Shown here: positions 6,786 to 15,759 of the stretch, piece by piece | How the letters are laid out: the number at the start of each line of letters is the position of its first letter | Numbering within the stretch: position 1 is the stretch's first letter | Assembly: GCF_019916085.1 (NCBI RefSeq) | Contig: NZ_CP049834.1 | Coordinates: forward strand, 852,501-916,500 | Origin: Aquirufa lenticrescens | GTDB lineage: Bacteria > Bacteroidota > Bacteroidia > Cytophagales > Spirosomataceae | DNA length: 64,000 nucleotides | Direction: 5' to 3' | Made by a program: the position numbers and the translations under genes | The notes under the pieces: generated by a model | Told to the model about the DNA's origin: nothing | What the model saw: the letters and a program-made list of their open reading frames with translations, nothing else | Database searches by the model: none

Positions 6786-9241
6786 AAAACAAACTTTACC
6801 GGATTCTTCACCTGCTCTTTTAAAAGCGCTAAAGCCAATACTTCTTTCGCGTCGTCTACGTAGTGGAAGCTCAAATCCGAAATATAATGCGCCTCGATTT
6901 CTTCCACATCTTTGCGGTTCTTCGAGCACATAATGATTTCTTTTATTCCCGCTCTTTTCGCCGCTAAAATTTTCTCCTTGATTCCACCCACTGGCAAAAC
7001 TTTGCCACGTAGTGTAATCTCGCCGGTCATCGCTAATTTCGATTTCACCTTGCGCTGCGTTAATGCCGATGCAATCGCCGTTAACATCGTAATACCCGCG
7101 GATGGACCATCTTTAGGTACCGCCCCAGCTGGAACGTGAATGTGTAAATTGTATTGATCAAAAATACGGTAATCAATGCCGTATTCATCCGAATGTGCCT
7201 TTAAGAAACTCAAAGCGGCCATCGCAGACTCTTTCATCACATCACCTAATTGACCAGAAAGTGTTAAGACGCCTTTCCCGCGGTTCAATAAGGTTTCAAT
7301 AAATAAGATATCTCCTCCAACGGGTGTCCACGCTAGACCTGTTACGACTCCAGCATATTCATTATTCTCGTAGGTATCCTTATCGAAGTGCTCTTGACCC
7401 AATAATTTCACGACATCTGTCGACGTGATTTTGTGTGGATAGTCTTGATCCATCGCAATGGATTTTGTGATCTTGCGCACCACGCGACCGATCTCTTGTT
7501 CTAATTTACGAACACCTGATTCGCGGGTATATCCTTCGATGACCTTTTGGATCGCTCCGTCGTTCATCGCAAATTCCGCTTTCTCTAAACCGTGCTCTTT
7601 CTTTTGCTTAGGCAATAAGTGTTTTTTCGCGATTTGGACTTTTTCCTCCATCGTGTAACCACTTACCTCGATGATCTCCATACGGTCGCGCAAAGCAGGA
7701 TGAATCGTATCTAAATTATTTGCGGTAGCGATGAACATCACTCGAGATAGATCGTAATCACATTCGAGGTAATTATCCATGAAGCTGCTGTTTTGTTCCG
7801 GGTCTAATACCTCCAACAAAGCAGACGACGGATCCCCACGGTGGTCCGAACCTACTTTATCAATCTCATCTAAAATGAAAACGGGATTAGAAGACCCTGC
7901 TTTTTTGATGCTTTGAATCACCTTGCCTGGCATCGCGCCCACATAGGTTTTGCGGTGGCCTCTGATTTCGGCCTCATCACGCAGACCACCTAAGGCCATA
8001 CGGACGTATTTTCTTCCCAAAGCTTTGGCAATCGAACGCCCCAAAGACGTCTTACCCACACCCGGAGGGCCATAAAGGCACAAGATAGGCGCTTTCATAT
8101 CACCTTTCATCTTCAATACCGCTAGGTATTCGATGATGCGTTCTTTGACTTTTTCTAATCCGAAATGATCCGCATCCAACACCTTCTTCGCCTTCACCAG
8201 ATCAAAATTGTCTTTCGTGAATTCTCCCCAAGGTAAATCCGCAATCAATTCCACGTAATTCATCAACATCGGGTATTCGCCAGACATCGAATTCGTGCGT
8301 TGAAGTTTGGAGAGTTCTTTTTGGAAGAAATCATTTACTTCTTTCGACCACTTCTTCTTTGCCCCTTTCGCACGCAGACCGTCCAATTCTTGCTCGGGAC
8401 TTTCCACTCCTAATTCCTCCTGCAAGACTTTAATCTGCTGGCGAATATAATAGTCCCGCTGCTGCTGGTCGATATCACTCGAAGCTTTACTCTGAATCTC
8501 GCGCTTCAACTCTAAGTGCTGGATGTCTTTCAACATGTGCTCCAGCAAATGCGTCGCCTGCTCAATCCCATCCAAGGTCTCTAACAAAGCCTGCTTTTCC
8601 TTTAATTCCGCATTAATATTCGAAGAAAGGAAATGCACTAAAAACGCAGAGGATTCGATGTTATCCAAGGCGATTTGCGCCTCCCGAGGAATCTCTGGAT
8701 TCAGGTTTAATATCTTCAAAGCACACTCTTTCAGCGTAGAAACGAGTGCTTTATTTTCCTTATTTAATTTTTTAGGGAACGTGTCCTCGATATAGGAAAC
8801 ACGCGCTAACAGATTCGGCTCCGTTTTGATGTATTCGTTTACTTCAAAACGTTTGCGGCCTTGCACGATGATGGTCGTGTTTCCTCCTGGCAGAACAAAC
8901 ATCTTCACAATGTGCGCAACCGTTCCGATTTTGTACAAATCATCTGGCGTAGGCTCGTCTTTAGAATTATTAGCTTGTACTAAAACACCAATCGTGCGAT
9001 CGCCTTTGTAGGCTTTCTTCACAAGGCGAACAGATTTTTGGCGAGATACCGTGATTGGAATCACCATACCCGGAAACAAAACGATATTTCGAATGGGAAG
9101 GATAGGCAATTGGTCTGACAAAACGCCCATTTTGTCATCATTGTCCATCCCTTCTGACCCGATTGGGATCAATTCTATATTTTCAAAATCAGACATCTCT
9201 GAAAGCTGTAAATGCTTAAAAAGGTCATTTGGATTATTCAT
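6746..9241 (-). CDS. lon: Lon protease (ATP-dependent serine protease)
   Basis: 831 aa. The N-terminal substrate-binding domain (LPILPIRNIVLFPGM near residue 45) is followed by a coiled linker, the AAA+ module with Walker A GPPGVGKT (~residue 391) and Walker B FILDEIDK, and the protease domain with catalytic Ser in PKDGPSAGI (~714) and Lys in GGIKEKILAAKRAG (~757). Lon degrades misfolded and regulatory proteins in the cytosol. It is monocistronic, with an ~80-base upstream region before the DUF6702 gene containing a TCAAGAT/ATCTTGA inverted repeat. A second in-frame ATG at codon 16 is a possible start. Its 3' end overlaps recQ tail to tail by 40 bases. Confidence 0.97.
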   Translation of the reverse strand: MNNPNDLFKHLQLSEMSDFENIELIPIGSEGMDNDDKMGVLSDQLPILPIRNIVLFPGMVIPITVSRQKSVRLVKKAYKGDRTIGVLVQANNSKDEPTPDDLYKIGTVAHIVKMFVLPGGNTTIIVQGRKRFEVNEYIKTEPNLLARVSYIEDTFPKKLNKENKALVSTLKECALKILNLNPEIPREAQIALDNIESSAFLVHFLSSNINAELKEKQALLETLDGIEQATHLLEHMLKDIQHLELKREIQSKASSDIDQQQRDYYIRQQIKVLQEELGVESPEQELDGLRAKGAKKKWSKEVNDFFQKELSKLQRTNSMSGEYPMLMNYVELIADLPWGEFTKDNFDLVKAKKVLDADHFGLEKVKERIIEYLAVLKMKGDMKAPILCLYGPPGVGKTSLGRSIAKALGRKYVRMALGGLRDEAEIRGHRKTYVGAMPGKVIQSIKKAGSSNPVFILDEIDKVGSDHRGDPSSALLEVLDPEQNSSFMDNYLECDYDLSRVMFIATANNLDTIHPALRDRMEIIEVSGYTMEEKVQIAKKHLLPKQKKEHGLEKAEFAMNDGAIQKVIEGYTRESGVRKLEQEIGRVVRKITKSIAMDQDYPHKITSTDVVKLLGQEHFDKDTYENNEYAGVVTGLAWTPVGGDILFIETLLNRGKGVLTLSGQLGDVMKESAMAALSFLKAHSDEYGIDYRIFDQYNLHIHVPAGAVPKDGPSAGITMLTAIASALTQRKVKSKLAMTGEITLRGKVLPVGGIKEKILAAKRAGIKEIIMCSKNRKDVEEIEAHYISDLSFHYVDDAKEVLALALLKEQVKNPVKFVFQAEPIASSSAAL

Positions 9242-9303
9242 ACCACATTTTTAAATTCTGCTCCACTTGAGCGGACGATATTAATCAATTTTTATGCCAA
9301 ACG

Positions 9304-9329
9304 TCAAGATGGCAGTATGATTATCTTGA
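9304..9329. repeat. Inverted repeat upstream of lon
   Basis: TCAAGAT (9304-9310) and ATCTTGA (9323-9329) form a perfect 7-bp inverted repeat with a 12-base spacer, between the end of the DUF6702 gene and lon. No T-run follows, so it is not a clear intrinsic terminator; an operator for lon is possible. Confidence 0.4.
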
Positions 9330-9800
9330 TAATTGTTGTACCTCTTGGCTTTTCCGAAAAAGGTAGGATTTTTTTGCGCCTTGAAAAGACCAGGAAACGA
9401 GATTCGTTTGGTCGTCAAATTCGTCTAAAAACAGCGAGTTCTCTAAGTAAGATCCCGCTAAGTCAGCGGTGGTAGGAATTTCTAGATACACCCAAATCGC
9501 GTCTTGCTGTTGCTCTGTTCCTAACCACCGATAGGGAGTTGAAAATTGCTTACCAGCACGAAAACCGAAATGCTTACGGACATAGGACTCTAACCCTTTT
9601 TCAGATGCCTCATCTCCCGGAATCATTCGAAATTTCTTTCCAGTCGCTGAGCTTAACGTTTGCTCCAAGTCATCTTGAAACAGGCGAATGCTGATTTCCC
9701 AGCTTTGGTCTTTCACATTATAACTCATCTCCGTCACCGAACTATGAAATGGGTGCAGATCAGGGAAAAACAGACCAAAAAATAGAACCAGCAGTTTCAA
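9321..9800 (-). CDS. DUF6702 family protein
   Basis: 159 aa with a short N-terminal hydrophobic signal-like segment (KLLVLFFGLFF), followed by HPFHSSVTEMSYN, the typical DUF6702 opening. DUF6702 proteins occur in Bacteroidota; their function is unknown and export is likely. The start is a TTG directly after the rseP stop (TAG-TTG with no gap), chosen because the only downstream ATG (codon 26) would remove the signal segment. It is the last gene of the nuoD-to-rseP operon, and coupling to rseP translation is likely. Confidence 0.72.
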   Translation of the reverse strand: MKLLVLFFGLFFPDLHPFHSSVTEMSYNVKDQSWEISIRLFQDDLEQTLSSATGKKFRMIPGDEASEKGLESYVRKHFGFRAGKQFSTPYRWLGTEQQQDAIWVYLEIPTTADLAGSYLENSLFLDEFDDQTNLVSWSFQGAKKSYLFRKSQEVQQLSR

Positions 9801-11192
9801 CTAGAAAAAGGCTTTGAAAATATCGTTACCAAATGTGTAAGCCATCAAAGCAAGCAAGATGAGCATACCTACCTGCTGCGCTTTTTCCAAGACCTTTTCG
9901 GATGCCGGCTTACCCGTAATCATCTCATAAATCAAGAAAATTGCGTGTCCGCCATCTAAAGCTGGAATAGGTAAGATATTCATAAAGGCCAAAGCCATTG
10001 ATAATAAACCCGTCAGCATCCAGAAACGATTCCAATCCCATACACCACCGAACATTTGGGCGATGCCAATAGGTCCACTCAAGGCTTTCGATGCCGAAAC
10101 ATCACCCGAAGCAATTTTCTTGAACCCTTTGATGTTATCCGAAATCACGGAAAAGGCACGACCCGTTCCGATGCTCGCTGCCTCCGCAAACGAATAATCT
10201 TCGTGCGAAACTTGAATCAACATCTCCGGAATAAATCCGATTTGGCCGGAAGCCGTCACCTCCATAGACAAGGTGTCCGCCACGCCTCCGCGTAAAATAC
10301 CTAAGCGAATAGGCTTACCCGCTTCCTTCGTAATTAATTCTTTTACCTCGTGGTAGAAATGAACCGGACTCGCGTTCACTGAAGTGATTACATCGCCCTT
10401 TTTCAATCCCGCCGCATAGGCTGGCAATAATTCCGCTGGCTTCGATGCAGAGAACTTATCAAAGAAACCTGGCTCTTCAGGAGCGGCCACTTCAGCTACT
10501 TTAAACGGAGCAATTGGCTCAATGAATCCCGCTTTCTTATCGCTTAATTTTTCGATGAAATTAGAAGGAATTTTGATCTCCAAAGTCTGGTCGCCACGTT
10601 GTACTGTATAGGAAGAATTCTCCCCTAATAACACATCAGAAGCGCGCAAATCAGACAATTGCTTGTAATCAGCGCCGTTTACGCGAATGATTTTATCCCC
10701 CGTCTTCAGGCCGATTTGTTTGCCTAAATCTAAGGCCACGATTCCATTCTTGTTTAATTCTTCTTTCGAAATAAAGTTGTTTCCGTTCGAATAGGTCAAG
10801 CAAACGAAAATCACCACGCCCGTAATGATGTTGACGATTACGCCACCTAACATCACGATCAGACGCTGCCAAGCGGGTTTAGCACGGAATTCCCAAGGTT
10901 CAGGGTCTTTCGCTAAAGTCGCTGCATCTTGTGTTTCATCAATCATTCCCGCGATGGAAACGTAGCCACCTAAGGGGAACCAGCCTAAACCATATTCGGT
11001 GTCGCCTACTTTCTTTTTAAACAAAGCGAAGTTTAATACCGTAGGAATCGGGAACATAAAGTCGAAGAAAAGGTAGAACTTTTCGACGCGCATCTTGAAC
11101 CATTTGGCGGTAATAAAGTGCCCAAACTCGTGCAATGTTACTAAAATCGACAATCCTAAAATCAATTGCCCTGCCATCACTAAACCTTCCAT
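9801..11192 (-). CDS. rseP: RIP metalloprotease RseP (site-2 protease family)
   Basis: 463 aa. An intramembrane zinc metalloprotease that cleaves single-pass proteins such as anti-sigma factors inside the membrane. The zinc site HEFGHF is in the first membrane segment (~residue 21), and the conserved NILPIPALDGGH, with the third metal ligand Asp, is near residue 415. Two PDZ-like regions lie between (GLKTGDKIIRVNG and GLKKGDVITSVNA). It is directly downstream of dxr (6 bases), an association also known from proteobacteria. An ECF sigma/anti-sigma pair is at the far end of this window, but nothing links them directly. Confidence 0.95.
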   Translation of the reverse strand: MEGLVMAGQLILGLSILVTLHEFGHFITAKWFKMRVEKFYLFFDFMFPIPTVLNFALFKKKVGDTEYGLGWFPLGGYVSIAGMIDETQDAATLAKDPEPWEFRAKPAWQRLIVMLGGVIVNIITGVVIFVCLTYSNGNNFISKEELNKNGIVALDLGKQIGLKTGDKIIRVNGADYKQLSDLRASDVLLGENSSYTVQRGDQTLEIKIPSNFIEKLSDKKAGFIEPIAPFKVAEVAAPEEPGFFDKFSASKPAELLPAYAAGLKKGDVITSVNASPVHFYHEVKELITKEAGKPIRLGILRGGVADTLSMEVTASGQIGFIPEMLIQVSHEDYSFAEAASIGTGRAFSVISDNIKGFKKIASGDVSASKALSGPIGIAQMFGGVWDWNRFWMLTGLLSMALAFMNILPIPALDGGHAIFLIYEMITGKPASEKVLEKAQQVGMLILLALMAYTFGNDIFKAFF

Positions 11193-11198
11193 AATTCG

Positions 11199-12359
11199 CT
11201 ATTTTCTATTTTTATTCACCCATTCCTGAGCCATGATTCTACTTAATTGATCACTTTTAATGTAATCCTCTAATGACGGATTCGCGATAAAAGTTCCCTG
11301 ATTCATACAATATTCGTTCAAATCAGACATCGCTAAAAATCCAATCTCATCTTCCAAAAAGGCCGCTACCGCCACCTCATTCGCCGCATTCAATAAACAC
11401 GCCTGATTTCCCCCTTTTTCCAAGGCCTGAAAAGCAAGCCCTAAATTACGGAAAGTCTGTGTATCTGCCTGCTCAAAAGTCAAGGACGGATACTGTCTAA
11501 AATCAAAACGAGGGAAACTCGCCTTCATCCGATTCGGGTACCCTAAAGCAAACTGAATAGGCAATTTCATATCCGGCAAACCAAGTTGCGCCTTGATCGA
11601 TCCATCCTCGAACTGCACTAAAGAGTGAACGATCGACTGTGGATGTACGACCACCTCGATTTCAGAAGGTTTCACGTCAAATAACCAAGCCGCCTCAATC
11701 ACCTCTAAACCCTTGTTCATCAAACTGGCCGAGTCGATGGTAATCTTCGCGCCCATCGACCAATTCGGGTGTTTCAAAGCTTGAGCCCGCGTTACTTGAG
11801 CTAATTGCTCGCGGCTAAAACCTCGAAAAGGTCCACCCGAAGCCGTTAATATCACTTTCTCGATGGGGTTATGTGACTCACCCATCAGGCATTGGAAAAT
11901 CGCCGAATGCTCTGAATCAACCGGCAAAATGGGCACACCCATTTCCCGCGCTAAAGGCATAATTAAGGCACCAGCCACCACTAAAGTTTCTTTATTCGCT
12001 AAGGCGATTGGCTTACCTGCCTTTATCGCTTTCACCGTGGGCAATAAACCAGCGTAACCCACTAAAGCTGTTAACACGATGTCGACAGAATCGAGGGTAA
12101 CCACTTCTTCTAGGGCTTTTGCCCCTGAATGCACTTGGATTTCAGTTCCGGCTAAAGCTGCTTTCACCTCCGAATATTTCGCTTCATTACCAATGACAAC
12201 ATGAGCCGGTTTCCAGGCTAAAGCTTGGGTGATGAGCAAATCAGCTTGGTTTTGGGCGGTTAAGACCTCAACAGAGAACTCAGAAGGATGCTCCGCAATC
12301 ACCTCCAAGGCCTGTGTCCCGATGGAACCCGTGCTACCTAAAATCGCTATTCTTTTCAT
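11199..12359 (-). CDS. dxr: 1-deoxy-D-xylulose 5-phosphate reductoisomerase
   Basis: 386 aa. The second enzyme of the MEP isoprenoid pathway; it converts DXP to 2-C-methyl-D-erythritol 4-phosphate with NADPH. The N-terminal NADPH loop is ILGSTGSIGTQAL; the catalytic and metal region PVDSEHSAIFQ (Asp, Glu) and the flexible-loop SASGGPFRG-type segment (here TASGGPFRG) are present, as are HPNWSMGAKITIDSA and the C-terminal LNAANEVAV. The ATG at 12359 is chosen because it forms an ATGA overlap with the rhomboid stop and puts MKRIAILGSTGS at the N-terminus; an upstream start would add 13 unlikely residues. Confidence 0.97.
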   Translation of the reverse strand: MKRIAILGSTGSIGTQALEVIAEHPSEFSVEVLTAQNQADLLITQALAWKPAHVVIGNEAKYSEVKAALAGTEIQVHSGAKALEEVVTLDSVDIVLTALVGYAGLLPTVKAIKAGKPIALANKETLVVAGALIMPLAREMGVPILPVDSEHSAIFQCLMGESHNPIEKVILTASGGPFRGFSREQLAQVTRAQALKHPNWSMGAKITIDSASLMNKGLEVIEAAWLFDVKPSEIEVVVHPQSIVHSLVQFEDGSIKAQLGLPDMKLPIQFALGYPNRMKASFPRFDFRQYPSLTFEQADTQTFRNLGLAFQALEKGGNQACLLNAANEVAVAAFLEDEIGFLAMSDLNEYCMNQGTFIANPSLEDYIKSDQLSRIMAQEWVNKNRK

Positions 12360-12970
12360 CGAAGCATGGCCGTTATTTGTTCTACAAAACTGATCCATAC
12401 TTGTGGATACAAAAGCGTCATCGCCACGATACCAAACAAGGCCCCATACAAATGCGCACTGTGATTCACGAAATCACGACTGCGTTTATCCATCTCTACG
12501 GAGTACCAGGTAAACAAACCAGCATAAATAAATCCAGGGATTCCAAAGAAGCCAAACAAGTAAATTTTTTCCATAGGGAAGAATAAAATTCCCGCAAAAA
12601 TCACGGCTGAAACCGCTCCTGATGCCCCTAAAGAGTTATAATTCGGATTATTTTTCTGTTTGAAAAAAGTAGGCAAATCTGCCACCACAATCGCTAACAC
12701 ATAAAAGAGAATGTATAATTCCGATGCGATCGACGGAAATAATTGATTAAAAATCTGTTCTAATTGAACCCCAAAAAAGAAGAAGGAAAACAAATTAAAA
12801 AACAGGTGCGTAAAGTCCGCATGGATAAATCCCGAGCTAACAAAACGCCAATATTCGTTTCTGTGTTGAATCCGGTACGGGTTCATGAGCATTTTTCCCA
12901 TCAAGTCTGGCTTTTGCCAAGCCACCAGGGAAATAATAATCGTCACAGCGATAAGTACAATCGAGACCAT
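12356..12970 (-). CDS. Rhomboid family intramembrane serine protease
   Basis: 204 aa with about six membrane segments. The catalytic serine is in the GASG motif (SLGASGAVSAVIF) and the catalytic histidine in HSAHLYGALFG. The HADFTHLFFNLFSF segment matches the conserved HxxxxHLxxN region of the oxyanion helix. Rhomboids cleave membrane proteins near the periplasmic face; the substrates here are unknown. It shares a 4-base ATGA overlap with dxr and lies 17 bases after the prenyl synthase gene, so it is part of the same operon. It is one of three rhomboids in the window. Confidence 0.92.
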   Translation of the reverse strand: MVSIVLIAVTIIISLVAWQKPDLMGKMLMNPYRIQHRNEYWRFVSSGFIHADFTHLFFNLFSFFFFGVQLEQIFNQLFPSIASELYILFYVLAIVVADLPTFFKQKNNPNYNSLGASGAVSAVIFAGILFFPMEKIYLFGFFGIPGFIYAGLFTWYSVEMDKRSRDFVNHSAHLYGALFGIVAMTLLYPQVWISFVEQITAMLR

Positions 12971-12987
12971 ATAAGAACAAAACTACG

Positions 12988-13965
12988 TTAAACTTCGCGA
13001 TCAACCAACCCGCTCATAAACTTTACCAAGGCTGATTTTTGCTCTTCGGAAATGGCCAGAGATTGAATTTCCATAAAGGCGGCATCGAAATAAGAGGCGA
13101 TAACCGCTTCGGTTTCAGCCTTCAGATTCAAGGAATCGTAGATCGCCGTGACCGCCTGCACTTTTTCTGTTGCATCGTAGTCGGTGGCAGCCACCCATTT
13201 TTCTAGCGAAGCGAGCGTAGAACCCGTTGCTTTTTCAAACGCTTTTATCAGTAAATAGGTTTTTTTATTCGCTAAAATATCTCCGCCGGGCTGCTTCCCA
13301 AATTTCTCCGGATCCCCATAAACGTCTAATAAATCATCCTTCAATTGAAATCCCAGACCGATGGTTTCTCCAATGCGATATAAGGAATCAGAAATCTGAG
13401 AAGGCGCTGCAGCGAGTAAACCGCCCATTTCCATCGAAAAGCCGATCAAAACCGACGTTTTCAAACGAATCATTTCGACGTATTCTTCCACCGTCACATC
13501 GTCACGGCTTTCGAAATTCATATCGAATTGCTGCCCTTCGCACACTTCTGCAGCGATACGGGAAAGGCGCCCCAATAAATGCTGAAAAGCATCAAGGCTT
13601 AATCCTTTGACCTTATTCAAGTATTGGTATGCATTCACTAACATCACGTCGCCGGATAATATGGCGATGTTGTCATTCCATTTTTCGTGGACCGTTTGCT
13701 TGCCACGGCGTAGAGGCGCTTTATCCATAATGTCGTCGTGCATCAAGGTGAAATTGTGGAAAATTTCGACGGATAAAGCGGCAGGAACTTGTTTTTCCCA
13801 GTCGGATTTGAACAAGGAATAGGTCAATAAACAAAGGACAGGGCGAATCCGCTTGCCACCTAAACTCAGGAGGTAATGGATGGGGTCGTAAAGTTCGGTA
13901 GGGTTTTGGCCTATATCTAAACGACTGATTTCCTCTTCGAGGGCTGCTAAAAATGCTTTGTTCAT
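12988..13965 (-). CDS. Trans-isoprenyl diphosphate synthase (polyprenyl synthetase family)
   Basis: 325 aa. Both aspartate-rich motifs are present: the first, MHDDIMDKAPLRRG (DDxxD without the two-residue insertion), and the second, FQLKDDLLDVYGD. The GGKRIRP segment near residue 35 binds diphosphate. The enzyme condenses isopentenyl diphosphate with allylic diphosphates. A Phe sits five residues before the first DDxxD, which in other enzymes limits chain length, so a short product (FPP or GGPP) is more likely than a long quinone side chain; this is an inference. It is 1 base after nuoD and upstream of dxr, an isoprenoid enzyme in the same operon. Confidence 0.93.
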   Translation of the reverse strand: MNKAFLAALEEEISRLDIGQNPTELYDPIHYLLSLGGKRIRPVLCLLTYSLFKSDWEKQVPAALSVEIFHNFTLMHDDIMDKAPLRRGKQTVHEKWNDNIAILSGDVMLVNAYQYLNKVKGLSLDAFQHLLGRLSRIAAEVCEGQQFDMNFESRDDVTVEEYVEMIRLKTSVLIGFSMEMGGLLAAAPSQISDSLYRIGETIGLGFQLKDDLLDVYGDPEKFGKQPGGDILANKKTYLLIKAFEKATGSTLASLEKWVAATDYDATEKVQAVTAIYDSLNLKAETEAVIASYFDAAFMEIQSLAISEEQKSALVKFMSGLVDREV

Positions 13966-13966
13966 C

Positions 13967-15181
13967 TTATCTATCTACTTCGCCCATCACTAAATCCAAG
14001 GATCCGATGATGGCTACTAAATCTGCTAAATACGTTCCTTTCGCCAAATAAGGCAACACGGAGAGGTGGTGGAAAGAGCAAGCGCGCACTTTCAAGCGTT
14101 GTGGAATATCCGAGCGACCATCCGTGCGAACATAGAAACCGAGTTCGCCTTTCGGATTTTCGGCCCTCACATAGGCATCCATCGCTTTAGGACGGATTTT
14201 TTTAGGGACCAAAGCCTGAGGATCAAACTCCCGCGTCCTTTTCTCATCGCCAAGCAAGGCCACGATACATTGTTCAATAATCCGAAGCGATTCCTCGCAT
14301 TCGCGAATCCTGACGTGATTTCGATCCCAGCAATCGCCCACCGCACCCATCGCACCCTCTCCTACTGGAATATCAAATTCTAATTCCGGATAGACTGAAT
14401 AACCATCAATGCGGCGCAGGTCAAAAGGCAAACCAGAACCCCGTAGTACCGGACCGGTACATCCATAATTAATCGCCGCATTCAGGGGTAAAACACCCAC
14501 ATTCGCGGTCCTCTTGATGAATATACTATTATCTTCTACTAATTGTTTTACTTCTTTAATGGTGTTCTTGATGACCGGCACTAATTCCTGCACCTTCTCT
14601 TCAAAGCCCAAAGGCAAATCATAGAACAACCCACCAACCCACACATAATTATACAACATCCTAGCACCCGAAAGCCATTCTAACATCCGTTGAATGTCTT
14701 CCCGATCCCGCATCAACCATAAAAAAGGGGTATACGCACCAATATCCAAACCATAGGTCCCAATCGCCACAAAGTGCGAGGCAATCCGGTTTAATTCTGC
14801 TACGAGGACACGAATGTATTCAATACGTTTGGGCAACTTACCAGTCAAATCCAGCATCTTCTCAACCGCCATTACATAGGCATGCTCTGAGTTCATCGCC
14901 GCCATATAGTCCAAGCGATCCACATAAGGGATGATTTGGTTAAAAGGCAAGGCTTCAGCATGCTTCTCAAAACAACGGTGTAAATAACCCAGATGTGGAA
15001 CGACTTCTTTGATCCATTCGCCGTCCGAAATCACTTCTAAACGAAGGACCCCATGGGTCGAAGGGTGTTGAGGTCCCAACGAAATAATCATTTCTTCTGA
15101 TTTCAGATCCTCTACCCGAAATTTATTAGGGTCCGAGTTCTCGAAATTTTCTGGAAGAAATTGATACTGGATGGGATTCAT
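13967..15181 (-). CDS. nuoD: NADH-quinone oxidoreductase subunit D (49 kDa subunit)
   Basis: 404 aa. NuoD forms the quinone-binding pocket of complex I together with NuoB. Conserved segments are visible: LGPQHPSTHGVLR (~residue 35), PHLGYLHRCFEK and PYVDRLDY, and the C-terminal LGSLDLVMGEVDR ending. It is not next to other nuo genes; it is the first gene of an operon continuing with prenyl synthase, rhomboid, dxr, rseP. nuoKLMN are 23 kb away on the other strand. Upstream, on the minus strand, a possible TTTG-N21-TATTTTTA promoter shares the intergenic region with the divergent rpmG promoter. Confidence 0.97.
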   Translation of the reverse strand: MNPIQYQFLPENFENSDPNKFRVEDLKSEEMIISLGPQHPSTHGVLRLEVISDGEWIKEVVPHLGYLHRCFEKHAEALPFNQIIPYVDRLDYMAAMNSEHAYVMAVEKMLDLTGKLPKRIEYIRVLVAELNRIASHFVAIGTYGLDIGAYTPFLWLMRDREDIQRMLEWLSGARMLYNYVWVGGLFYDLPLGFEEKVQELVPVIKNTIKEVKQLVEDNSIFIKRTANVGVLPLNAAINYGCTGPVLRGSGLPFDLRRIDGYSVYPELEFDIPVGEGAMGAVGDCWDRNHVRIRECEESLRIIEQCIVALLGDEKRTREFDPQALVPKKIRPKAMDAYVRAENPKGELGFYVRTDGRSDIPQRLKVRACSFHHLSVLPYLAKGTYLADLVAIIGSLDLVMGEVDR

Positions 15182-15243
15182 TAAGCAAAAATGAGAAATC
15201 TAATGGGTAAAAATAAATTTTTCTATCTATTTTTAGCAAAGGC

Positions 15244-15274
15244 TTTGGGAAAAAAAGAAATTCTTCTACCTTTG
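15244..15274 (+). promoter_or_regulatory. rpmG promoter (near-consensus)
   Basis: TTTG (15244-15247), 19 bases, then TACCTTTG (15267-15274). This is an exact match to the Bacteroidota -33/-7 promoter. The leader of about 35 bases ends with a GATAAA/TTTATC hairpin (15299-15313) just before the rpmG ATG. Confidence 0.85.
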
Positions 15275-15315
15275 CATTCCGTTTCGAGCAGAGGCGGATA
15301 AAAGATTTATCTATT

Positions 15316-15498
15316 ATGGCAAAGAAAGGAAATCGCATTCAAGTAATCTTAGAATGCACTGAGCACAAAGAAACTGGTTTACCAGGAATGTCTCGCTACA
15401 TCACTACGAAAAATCGTAAAAACACAACAGCACGTATTGAGTTGAAAAAATACAACCCTGTTTTGAAAAAAGTTACTTTACATAAAGAAATTAAATAG
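15316..15498 (+). CDS. rpmG: 50S ribosomal protein L33
   Basis: 60 aa. [21 protein letters not shown] and [11 protein letters not shown] are diagnostic for L33. The usual zinc-ribbon cysteine pairs of C+ L33 are absent; only one Cys is present. L33 binds 23S rRNA near the E site. It is followed 8 bases later by the DUF4295 gene, the normal order in Bacteroidota. The L28 gene (rpmB), which commonly precedes it, is not here. Confidence 0.97.
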   Translation: MAKKGNRIQVILECTEHKETGLPGMSRYITTKNRKNTTARIELKKYNPVLKKVTLHKEIK

Positions 15499-15506
15499 GT
15501 TGACCC

Positions 15507-15659
15507 ATGGCTAAGAAAGTAGTTGCAACTCTGAAGAAAGAAGGCGGCGTTAAGTACGCTAAGATCATTAAGGCGGTTAAGAATCCTACAACAGGAGCTT
15601 ATACCTTCAAAGAAGAAATCATCCTTCAAGATGAAGTTAACGCTGCATTGAAAAACTAA
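15507..15659 (+). CDS. DUF4295 domain-containing small protein
   Basis: 50 aa, basic: MAKKVVATLKKEGGVKYAKI at the start and ending ALKN. DUF4295 is a small conserved Bacteroidota family encoded directly after rpmG; a ribosome-associated role is suspected from this linkage but is not proven. It is co-transcribed with rpmG and closed by a strong terminator before ftsY. Confidence 0.9.
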   Translation: MAKKVVATLKKEGGVKYAKIIKAVKNPTTGAYTFKEEIILQDEVNAALKN

Positions 15660-15695
15660 TTTTTCAATACCCGTTTACCTATCTTAAAAAAATTG

Positions 15696-15722
15696 AAGTC
15701 CCTTCTTGAAGGGACTTTTTTT
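15696..15722 (+). terminator. Terminator after rpmG-DUF4295
   Basis: A 10-bp stem, AAGTCCCTTC (15696-15705) with GAAGGGACTT (15708-15717), and a run of seven T. It separates the ribosomal transcript from ftsY. Confidence 0.9.
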
Positions 15723-15730
15723 ATTTTGCG

Positions 15731-15738
15731 TACCTTCG
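15731..15738 (+). promoter_or_regulatory. ftsY promoter -7 element
   Basis: TACCTTCG, one mismatch from TAnnTTTG, lies 21 bases before the ftsY ATG and immediately after the preceding terminator. Confidence 0.5.
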
Positions 15739-15759
15739 CATTGAAATACAACAAACCCC

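Noticed and set aside
9285-9301. A minus-strand TTGGCATAAAAATTGAT resembling a sigma-54 -24/-12 promoter upstream of lon
   Set aside because: The GC of the -12 element is missing (TTGAT instead of TTGCW); no sigma-54 activator is nearby.
12360-12398. N-terminal extension of Dxr
   Set aside because: The ATGA overlap with the rhomboid stop and the GSTGSIG loop position support the start at 12359.
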